Source: Actinomadura hallensis (GTDB lineage: Bacteria; Actinomycetota; Actinomycetes; Streptosporangiales; Streptosporangiaceae). From it: DNA of 64,000 nt. The notes under the pieces are model-generated. The model was given only the letters and a program-made list of their open reading frames with translations. It did no database searches and was not told the origin of the DNA. Both the position numbers and the translations under genes were made by a program. Where the stretch lies: the NCBI RefSeq assembly GCF_006716765.1, contig NZ_VFPO01000001.1, forward strand, positions 5,642,001-5,706,000. The letters are read 5' to 3'. Numbering within the stretch: position 1 is the first letter of the stretch; every line of letters begins with the position of its first letter. Of this stretch, positions 16,837-23,639 are shown in pieces.

Positions 16837-18000
16837 TCAGTTCCGCCCGGCGACGAGTTCCGCGAAGAGCCGCTCCCAGGTTCTCGTGATCACGTCCGGA
16901 TCGTAATTCGCCGCCGTTTTGCGGGCGGCCGCGCCGAGGGTGCGCCGCAGTTCCTCGTTCTCGATCAGCCGGCGGATGGCCGCCGCCAGGGAGTCGGTGT
17001 CCCCCATCGGCACGAGCAGCCCGTCCCGTTCCGGAGTGATGATCTCCCGGGGCCCGACCGGGCAGTCGTAGCTGACGACGGGGAGTCCGCTGTTCATCGC
17101 TTCCAGCAGGACCATCCCGAAGCCCTCGGACCGGGAACTCATCGCCAGGAGCGAGCCCTTGGCGAACTGTTCGCTCAGCCGGTCGTGGACGCCCATCAGG
17201 AACACGTGGTTGTACAGGTGACTGCGCATGATCAGGCGCCGGAGCCGCGGTTCCTCCGGGCCCTCGCCGTAGATGCGCAGCGTCCAGTCGGGGTGCCGCT
17301 CCACGACCGCGCCGAAGGCCCTGATCAGATCGTGGAAGGCCTTCGTCCGGACCAGCCGTCCGGCCGACATCACGATCTTGCCGGTCAGGTCGGAGACCGG
17401 CACGTCCAGCGAGGTGAGCGGGTTGGGGATCCGCTCGATCCTGGGGATGCCGGGAAAGGCCTCGGCGTAGGAACGCTTATCCTGCTCGGTCAGCGTGACC
17501 AGGGCGTCGAAGGATTTGTAGGCCTCCTCGAGGGCCGCGCGCCACTCGGGTTTGTGGATGCCGAGGTGCGCGTGCTCCTGGGCGACCCTGATCGTGCGCG
17601 GGTCGCTGAAGCGCTCGACGATGAGGGAAATGGTGGGCCTGGTGCAGACCAGGACGCCTTCCTTGATTCCGCGCAGATGGCCGATGAGGGCGTTCACCTT
17701 CAGGCGGTTGTCCTCGGTCGCGGACAGCTTCGCGGGGAAGAGGGAATGCCACGACGCGTCCTCCCGGTCCGTGCCGGGGGGCGTCTTCCGCGCGGGACTC
17801 CGCGCGTCCACGAGCGGAACGAGCCGTACGCGCTCGTGCAGGGGGAAGAATGTGGAGTCCCGCGCGCGCCACATGCTGACGACGTCGACGTCGTGGCCGC
17901 GGGCCGCCATGGCGTTGGCCTGGTTGATGATCGTGCGCACCGTGCCGCCGACCCCGTAGGCGTTGTGGATCACATAGATGATCCGCAGCGGTTCGGTCAT
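16837..18000 (-). CDS. glycosyltransferase family 4
   Basis: A 387-residue GT-B glycosyltransferase. N-terminal domain: RIIYVIHNAYGVGGTVRTI with the glycine-rich loop. C-terminal domain: KIVMSAGRLVRTKAFHDLIRAF and SSRSEGFGMVLLEAMNSGLPVVSYDCPVGPREII with the EX7E motif (Glu of EGFG and EAMN). It closely matches poly(glycerol-phosphate) alpha-glucosyltransferase-like enzymes (TagE relatives) in layout, so polymer glycosylation is plausible. ATG 18000 is preferred over 18024 because it overlaps the stop of the upstream gene as ATGA. Confidence 0.85.
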   Translation of the reverse strand: MTEPLRIIYVIHNAYGVGGTVRTIINQANAMAARGHDVDVVSMWRARDSTFFPLHERVRLVPLVDARSPARKTPPGTDREDASWHSLFPAKLSATEDNRLKVNALIGHLRGIKEGVLVCTRPTISLIVERFSDPRTIRVAQEHAHLGIHKPEWRAALEEAYKSFDALVTLTEQDKRSYAEAFPGIPRIERIPNPLTSLDVPVSDLTGKIVMSAGRLVRTKAFHDLIRAFGAVVERHPDWTLRIYGEGPEEPRLRRLIMRSHLYNHVFLMGVHDRLSEQFAKGSLLAMSSRSEGFGMVLLEAMNSGLPVVSYDCPVGPREIITPERDGLLVPMGDTDSLAAAIRRLIENEELRRTLGAAARKTAANYDPDVITRTWERLFAELVAGRN

Positions 18001-18521
18001 CGTTCGCCGTCGCGGCTCAGGCATCGGATGGAAAGGTTGTCCCCGTCGGTGTAGTAGGGGCGGATCGACACCCGGGACGGTTCGTCCACCGTCTGCCGCG
18101 GGAAGGTGACGATCCGTTTCTTGCCCGGCATGTCGTCGAGGTGCCGCCCGAGCCGCAGCGGCCGTTCCCCGGAGGTCACGAGATGGAGATCCCAGTGCTC
18201 ACGGGGGAGGGCCTTGGCCGGGACCAGCGGTTCCAGCGGGAGGACCGCCTCGAATTTCGTCCCCTCGAGCGTCACCGGGACCGTGAACCTGCCGCGCGGG
18301 CGCGCGGCGGGCGAGAGCGCCTCGGCGAGGGAGCGCATCTTGCCCAGCGCCCGCACCCGTGCGGGCGGCCTCTTGCGCTCGCGTGAGGTGAGCCGCAGCC
18401 TCCACCGCGCCTTCGCGGTCGCGCTCGCCGCCACGATCTCCCCGCGGATGACGATCCGGCCGTCGCGCGGCCACACTTCGGAGACCTCCGCATGCGGTGT
18501 CATTCGCTCGTCGAGTACCAC
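17997..18521 (-). CDS. unknown 174-residue protein resembling a stand-alone beta domain of the wall polymerases
   Basis: I do not recognise a named family. The protein has no TM or signal peptide and is rich in short alternating strands. It carries the segment LPREHWDLHLVTSGERPLRLGR, which looks like the beta-domain segment GTWDLYAAGDGAEIPVG of the 1156-residue polymerase, so it may be a free-standing version of that non-catalytic module. The GT4 start overlaps its stop (ATGA), so the two proteins are made together and may form a complex. GTG 18521 has GGGGGG 5 nt upstream; ATG 18503 is an alternative start. Confidence 0.6.
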   Translation of the reverse strand: MVLDERMTPHAEVSEVWPRDGRIVIRGEIVAASATAKARWRLRLTSRERKRPPARVRALGKMRSLAEALSPAARPRGRFTVPVTLEGTKFEAVLPLEPLVPAKALPREHWDLHLVTSGERPLRLGRHLDDMPGKKRIVTFPRQTVDEPSRVSIRPYYTDGDNLSIRCLSRDGER

Positions 18522-18689
18522 GGAACCCCCCGTGTCGGACGCGGTTCACGTCCGAGCAGTTCACCCTGGATGACCGAAGCAGGGAACATCCTACATAAAG
18601 ACCTTGCCCTGACAGCGGGGAACAACCGCCCATATCCGGACAGTGACGGTTCCGGGGTGAACCGAGCGCCTTTCCGAGGCGCCGGGGAA
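18522..18689. promoter_or_regulatory. AT-richer gap, promoter for the small-protein/GT4 pair
   Basis: This 168-bp stretch is visibly lower in GC than the genes around it. A TAGGAT -10 candidate (complement of 18590-18595) lies about 70 bp upstream of the GTG at 18521. No ORF or clear hairpin is seen. Confidence 0.3.
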
Positions 18690-19112
18690 TCAGAGGCGCC
18701 AGGCGAGCGCTTTCGCGTTTCCGGACACGAGCCGCGCGGTCGTGGTGCCGTAATGGACGACCTCGAACCGCACCCGGTGCCCGGCGCTCACCGACGCGGC
18801 CGCGAGCGTGTAGTTGATGAACGTGGCGCCATTGCTGGCGACGTACTCGGCGATCGGCCCGCGTTCCACTTCTCCGCCGTCGTCCGGGAGCTCGAACGCG
18901 CGGGCCTGCAGTTCCGTGCCGGCCGGAAGCCCTTCGATGCGGACGTTGACGTTGAGCGTGTACCTGGAGGGGCCTTCCACCACGGAAGGACCGCCGGCCG
19001 TCCGGTGGTGGTGACCGCGGTCGGAGTACTCGTTGTCCCACCTGACGGTGACCCACTCGCGAGGCGCCATCTCCTGCGGGTCTCTGACGCCGACGCTGAC
19101 GTAGTCCGGCAT
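18690..19112 (-). CDS. hypothetical 140-residue protein
   Basis: I recognise no family. The protein is soluble, mildly acidic, without signal peptide, and rich in beta-prone stretches (SRYTLNVNVRIEGLPAG; ATFINYTLAAASVSAGHRVRF). It has a WVTVRWDNEYSDRGHHH segment with three consecutive His. It may be a small beta-sandwich protein. ATG 19112 has a good GAGGAG ribosome site. It sits alone between the polymerase module and the GT4 operon, divergent from the 743-residue polymerase. Function not assigned. Confidence 0.6.
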   Translation of the reverse strand: MPDYVSVGVRDPQEMAPREWVTVRWDNEYSDRGHHHRTAGGPSVVEGPSRYTLNVNVRIEGLPAGTELQARAFELPDDGGEVERGPIAEYVASNGATFINYTLAAASVSAGHRVRFEVVHYGTTTARLVSGNAKALAWRL

Positions 19113-19333
19113 ATGCGCTCCTCACCTGACGCCCCCGCGCCACGACGACCTTCCGGGGGGCGCCCGGACGACGACCTCGGGACGGGCCCGATCCTACGGC
19201 AGCCCCTGCCGGGCCGTGGCTTCTTCGAGAGTCCGGGCAGTGCCGGGCGGGCGGCCGCCGACCGGGGTCACCAGCGGTTTTCCTGACCGCTCGTGGGTAA
19301 GGCCAGATCCACCGGCAGTGGATAGGTGCGAGT

Positions 19334-21565
19334 GTGAACTGGGGAAACGGTCCGTCCTTAAGCATCATCGTGCCCGTGCACCGAGTGCAGGGGTACGTCC
19401 GGCAGTGCCTGGACTCGATCCTCGCCCCGGACATTCCGAATCTCGAGGTCATCGCGGTGGACGACTGCTCACCGGACGGCTGCGGGGAGATACTCGACGA
19501 GTTCGCCGAACGCGACCCGCGCGTCCGCGTCCGCCATCTCGACGAGAACGTGGGGCTCGGCCCCGCCCGCAACATCGGTCTCGACATGGCCACCGGCGAC
19601 TACGTCTGGTTCTTCGACAGCGACGACTACGCCACCGAGGGCGCCGTCCGGGCCATCTGCGCCAGGCTGGAAGAGACCCGTCCCGACGTGCTGGTGTTCG
19701 ACTACGCCCGCGCCTACTGGAACGGCCGGACCCAGCGCAGCGTCATCAACCACCTGTTCCGTGAGCCTCCGGCGCCGGACGTCTTCACGTTGGCGGAGCG
19801 TCCGAGCGTGCTCCAGCTGATGATGACGGCGTGGAACAAGGCGATTCGCCGGGACTTCCTGGTGGATCTCGGGTTGCGGTTCAGCAGCGGCTACTACGAG
19901 GACCTGAACGTCACCTACCCGATCCTCATGGCCGCCGACCGGCTGAGCCTCCTGGACCGGGTCTGCTACGTCTACCGGCAGCGGCGCACCGGGGCGATCA
20001 CCAAGACGGCCGGCGCCAAGCACTTCGACGTGTTCGCGCAGTACGACCGCGTCTTCGCCTTCATGGACGAGATGGGCCCCAAGGCCGACCCGTTCCGGCC
20101 GCTGATGTTCGACCGGGCGATCTGGCACCTCCTCGTCATCCTCCAGCGCGAGGACCGCGTCCACCCGTCGGACAAGGAGCGGTTCTTCGCCCGGATGTCG
20201 GAGACGTTCGGCAGGTACGAGCCGCCCGGGCACACCCCGCCCCCGCCGGAGGACAAGCCGTACCTGGCCGCCAAGTACCGGGCGATCAAGGCGGGCGACT
20301 ACCGGCGTTTCCAGCGGATCCGGGCGGCCGAGGTCAGGCGCAGAACCGCGCGCCGACGGCTGCGCGGCGCCGCCCGGATCGGCAGGGGCGGCGCGCGGAG
20401 GCTGAAGAGGCTGGTCAACCGGCACCTCTACTACCGGGCGCAGCGGCTGCGGCCGATCGACGAGCAACTGGCCGTGTTCGCCGCCTACTGGTTCCGCGGC
20501 TACGCCTGCAACCCGGCGGCGATCTACGAGAAGCTCCGGGAGACGGTCCCGCACATCCGCCCGGTGTGGGCGGTGAAGCCGGGCGGGCTCGCGACCCTGC
20601 CGGAGGGCGCGGAGTTCGTGCTCTTCGGGTCCGCCGGCTACTACCGGGCGCTCGCCCGCGCGAAGTACTTCGTCAACAACGTCAACTTCCCCGACGAGTA
20701 CGTGAAGCGGCCGGGGCAGGTGCACATGATGACCCAGCACGGCACCCCGCTGAAGAAGATGGGCCTCGACCAGATGGAGTATCCGGTCGGCGCGAAGGAG
20801 ATGGACTTCGACGCCCTCATCGTGCGGTCCGACCGCTGGGACTTCCTCATCTCGTCCAACCCGCTGTCGACCGAGGTGTGGGAGCGGGCGTTCCCGTGCA
20901 GGTACGAGGTCCTGGAGATCGGATATCCCCGCAACGATCGCCTGGTGGCCGCCGGCGGCGACGAGGACGAGCGAAGCCGGCTGCGCGCCGGACTGGGCGT
21001 CCCGGCCGAGGCCACCGCGATCCTGTACGCGCCGACGCACCGCGACTACCAGCGGACCTACAGCCCGATGTTCGACATCGGGCGGGTCATGGACCGGCTC
21101 GGCGACGACCATGTGCTCCTGCTGCGGGCGCACTACTACTACAAGATCCAGAGCATGGCGGCGGACGCCGGGTGGCCGGCGGACCGGGTGATCGACGTGT
21201 CCGGGCACCCGTCGGTGGCCGACCTCGCGCTCGCCTCCGACGTCCTGCTCACCGACTACTCCTCGATCATGTTCGACTACGCGGTCCTCGGCCGGCCGAT
21301 CGTGATCTACGCCAACGACTGGGAGACCTACAAGCGCACCCGCGGCGTCAACTTCGAGCTGACGGCGTCCCCGCCCGGGGTCGTCGCCACGACCGAGGAC
21401 GAACTCGTCGACGCGTTCCTCTCGCGGGCGCCGTGGAGCGACGCCGCGGCCAAGAGGCTCGCGGATTTCCGGGCCCGTTTCTGCCCCTGGGACGACGGGC
21501 GCGCGGCCGAGCGCGCCGTCCGCAGGATGTTCCTGAACGAGAAAATCGAGAACCCGCCCCAATGA
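19334..21565 (+). CDS. bifunctional GT2 glycosyltransferase / CDP-glycerol glycerophosphotransferase, short form
   Basis: A 743-residue homologue of the 1156-residue enzyme without the ~400-residue beta-rich middle. The GT2 domain is about residues 1-300 (LSIIVPVHRVQGYVRQCL; AVDDCSPDGCG; WFFDSDDYATEGAV). A basic linker (about 330-365) leads to the TagF-like domain (about 370-735) with MTQHGTPLKKMGLD (about 465), the second His in LLRAHYYY (about 598) and LLTDYSSIMFDYAVLGRP (about 638). It is predicted to add sugar and polyol phosphate to a wall polymer. A TAGGTG box 5 bp before the GTG suggests a leaderless start. It precedes the second CDP-alcohol phosphatidyltransferase. Confidence 0.87.
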   Translation: MNWGNGPSLSIIVPVHRVQGYVRQCLDSILAPDIPNLEVIAVDDCSPDGCGEILDEFAERDPRVRVRHLDENVGLGPARNIGLDMATGDYVWFFDSDDYATEGAVRAICARLEETRPDVLVFDYARAYWNGRTQRSVINHLFREPPAPDVFTLAERPSVLQLMMTAWNKAIRRDFLVDLGLRFSSGYYEDLNVTYPILMAADRLSLLDRVCYVYRQRRTGAITKTAGAKHFDVFAQYDRVFAFMDEMGPKADPFRPLMFDRAIWHLLVILQREDRVHPSDKERFFARMSETFGRYEPPGHTPPPPEDKPYLAAKYRAIKAGDYRRFQRIRAAEVRRRTARRRLRGAARIGRGGARRLKRLVNRHLYYRAQRLRPIDEQLAVFAAYWFRGYACNPAAIYEKLRETVPHIRPVWAVKPGGLATLPEGAEFVLFGSAGYYRALARAKYFVNNVNFPDEYVKRPGQVHMMTQHGTPLKKMGLDQMEYPVGAKEMDFDALIVRSDRWDFLISSNPLSTEVWERAFPCRYEVLEIGYPRNDRLVAAGGDEDERSRLRAGLGVPAEATAILYAPTHRDYQRTYSPMFDIGRVMDRLGDDHVLLLRAHYYYKIQSMAADAGWPADRVIDVSGHPSVADLALASDVLLTDYSSIMFDYAVLGRPIVIYANDWETYKRTRGVNFELTASPPGVVATTEDELVDAFLSRAPWSDAAAKRLADFRARFCPWDDGRAAERAVRRMFLNEKIENPPQ

Positions 21566-21844
21566 CCGCCGCTCCGGCATTTCCACGGCGTCGCGCATCA
21601 CGGTGAGTTGATGAGAATGCTCGCTGACGGCCGGACGTCCGGCGCCGCGACCGCTCGAATGGGCGAGGTCGCCGCCGGTGCGCACCACGGACGGGCGAAC
21701 CAGCACAATTCGGGCATGCCTCGGTAAAAACTGTTTCCGCCCTCGGTCATCGCATCAAGGGGGTGTCACGAGTCGGAGACAATGCGGGGACCCGCTCCGG
21801 GCAGCCGATAGCATCGAAACCGCTCCCACTCGGAAAGGATTTCC

Positions 21845-22855
21845 ATGGCGAACTTCACGCTCGACGACGTCCGGCAACGGACGTACAAGGCGCGTGACGC
21901 CTGGTGGACGGTTCTGCTCGTCGATCCGCTCGCCTCCAGGCTGGTGAAGTTCACGGCCAACCGGACGCGGATCACCCCCAACCAGCTCACCGTGGGAGCC
22001 CTGATCCTCGGCCTGGGCGCGGCCGCCTGCTTCGCCGTGGCGTCCTGGCCCTGGCTGCTCGCCGGCGCGCTGCTGTACCACCTGTCGTTCACGCTCGACT
22101 GCATGGACGGCAAGATCGCCCGCCTCAAGGGCACCGGCTCGGTCTTCGGCGCCTGGCTGGACTACATCTTCGACCGCGTCCGCGTCCTGGCCTGCGCCAT
22201 CGCCCTCATGGGCGGCCAGTACGCCGCCACCGGCAACGTCGCCTACATCTGGACGGCCCTGGCGGTGGTGTTCCTCGACATGCTCCGCTACATGGACGCG
22301 CTGGAGATCTACAAGGTCCGCACCCAGATGCGGAGCACCCTCGACGCCGCACGCCGCGAGGCCCACGCCCTGAAGGCGGCCGCCCAGCGCGCCGGCGGCG
22401 AGGCCCCCGACGAGGACATCGCGTCCGCCGAGGAGGCCATCGGCGACGATCCGGACGCCGACATGGAGAACCGCGTCATCGGCGACGACCCGAACGTCGC
22501 GCTCCAGCAGGGCTTCAACAAGCGCTTCCCCTGGTACGCGCGGGTCCGCAACGTCCTGATGGCCGGACGCATCCGCCCCCACCTGATCAGCGGCATCGAG
22601 TTCCAGATGGGCGTCTTCATCATCGCCCCCCTCGCCGCCACCGTCCTCACCGGCGCCGTCATCCCCATCGTCGCCGTCAGCGGCGCCGGCCTGCTGGCCT
22701 TCGAACTCGTCATCATCTACAAGTTCTGGCTGTCCAGCCGCGACTACAGCCGCAACCTGGCCGGCCTCAACGCCAAGATCGACGAGTACCGGACGCGGCT
22801 CCCCGCCGAGGCTCTCGAACAGGCCCCCGCCCCGGTGACCACGAACTCCGGCTGA
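21845..22855 (+). CDS. CDP-alcohol phosphatidyltransferase family protein, copy 2
   Basis: A 336-residue enzyme of exactly the same length as copy 1. The motif D-x2-DG-x2-AR-x8-G-x3-D-x3-D is intact. DNA from 21892 to about 22322 matches 13648-14078 with one mismatch (position 13915), and 22530-22765 matches 14286-14520 with few changes. Between these blocks the charged cytosolic insert differs almost completely (here ending GDDPDADMENRVIGDDPN). It has its own promoter candidate, TAGCAT near 21809-21814, and a GGAAAGGA ribosome site. A strong terminator follows. Its role beside the second polymerase is inferred to mirror that of copy 1. Confidence 0.85.
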   Translation: MANFTLDDVRQRTYKARDAWWTVLLVDPLASRLVKFTANRTRITPNQLTVGALILGLGAAACFAVASWPWLLAGALLYHLSFTLDCMDGKIARLKGTGSVFGAWLDYIFDRVRVLACAIALMGGQYAATGNVAYIWTALAVVFLDMLRYMDALEIYKVRTQMRSTLDAARREAHALKAAAQRAGGEAPDEDIASAEEAIGDDPDADMENRVIGDDPNVALQQGFNKRFPWYARVRNVLMAGRIRPHLISGIEFQMGVFIIAPLAATVLTGAVIPIVAVSGAGLLAFELVIIYKFWLSSRDYSRNLAGLNAKIDEYRTRLPAEALEQAPAPVTTNSG

Positions 22856-22865
22856 CGCTCCCCAC

Positions 22866-22906
22866 GAAGTCCCCGGCAGAGCCCTTCTCCGGGGACTTCC
22901 TCGTTT
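22866..22906 (+). terminator. strong hairpin terminator
   Basis: GAAGTCCCCGG (22866-22876) and its exact complement CCGGGGACTTC (22889-22899) form an 11-bp perfect stem with a 12-nt loop, followed by CTCGTTTC. It starts 10 bp after the stop of the second CDP-alcohol phosphatidyltransferase and closes the polymerase module. Confidence 0.75.
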
Positions 22907-23014
22907 CGGATCAAGAGCCCCGGAAGCCCGGAAAGGGACGACGGGCGGGTCGATGAGTTTCCGGGGCGGGGCGGGTCTGTCCTTCCGATGGTGTCCAGTG
23001 GCGAGGAGAGGCCC

Positions 23015-23569
23015 ATGGGGAAGGTCGTTTATGGAATGCACACCTCGATGGACGGGTACATCGAGGGGCCCGACGGCGGGTTCGGGTTCACGGTGCCCGC
23101 GGAGGACGTGCATCAGGCGGCCAACGATCAGGTGCGGCGGTGCGGGGCGTTCCTGTTCGGGCGGCGGCTGTACGAGGTGATGGAGAAGCCGTGGACGGAG
23201 CAGCTCGGGAACGAAGGTGCCCCGGCCGTCGAGCGGGAGTTCGCGCAGCTGTACAGGCGGACCCCTCGGTACGTCTTCTCTGACACGCTGCAGAGCGTCC
23301 CCGACGGGGTCACGATCGTCCGCCGCAAGGACGCGGCCTCCGTGGTGGAGCGTCTCAAGCGGGAGGTCGACGGGAACCTGGAGATCGGCGGCGCCGAGCT
23401 GGCCGCCTCCCTGGTCGACCTGATCGACGAGTTCCACGTGTTCGCGTTCCCCGTGATCGTCGGGGGCGGCAAGCCGTACCTGCCGGTGGAGAGGGAGGTG
23501 CGGCTGCGGATGGTCGAGCAGCGTTCGTTCGAGTCGGGCGTCCTGTTCCGGCGGTTCGTGCGGGCCTGA
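23015..23569 (+). CDS. dihydrofolate reductase family protein (RibD C-terminal type)
   Basis: A 184-residue cytosolic protein of the RibD_C/DHFR-like superfamily. Visible marks are MHTSMDGYIEGPDG at the N-terminus, LFGRRLYEVM, GNLEIGGAELAASLVD and the C-terminal FPVIVGGGKPYLP. Such stand-alone proteins are NADPH-dependent reductases of unknown substrate; true folate reductase activity is unlikely. ATG 23015 is chosen over 22988 because GGAGAGG lies 5 nt upstream. It is a single gene between terminators, unrelated in function to the glycan genes around it. Confidence 0.8.
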   Translation: MGKVVYGMHTSMDGYIEGPDGGFGFTVPAEDVHQAANDQVRRCGAFLFGRRLYEVMEKPWTEQLGNEGAPAVEREFAQLYRRTPRYVFSDTLQSVPDGVTIVRRKDAASVVERLKREVDGNLEIGGAELAASLVDLIDEFHVFAFPVIVGGGKPYLPVEREVRLRMVEQRSFESGVLFRRFVRA

Positions 23570-23575
23570 GACGGC

Positions 23576-23603
23576 GGCCCTCGCGGGCGTTCTCGCGAGG
23601 GCC
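23576..23603. terminator. bidirectional hairpin terminator
   Basis: GGCCCTCGCG (23576-23585) and CGCGAGGGCC (23594-23603) form a perfect 10-bp stem with an 8-nt loop in the 70-bp gap between convergent genes. It could end transcripts from both sides. No T-run follows. Confidence 0.6.
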
Positions 23604-23639
23604 CGGGTGCGTCGTGGCGGCTGCGCGGGTCCGTCCGGG

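Noticed and set aside
14612..21844. Mobile element between the direct repeats
   Set aside because: No transposase, integrase, terminal inverted repeats or target-site duplication are seen; genes between are glycan genes, so module duplication explains the repeats better.
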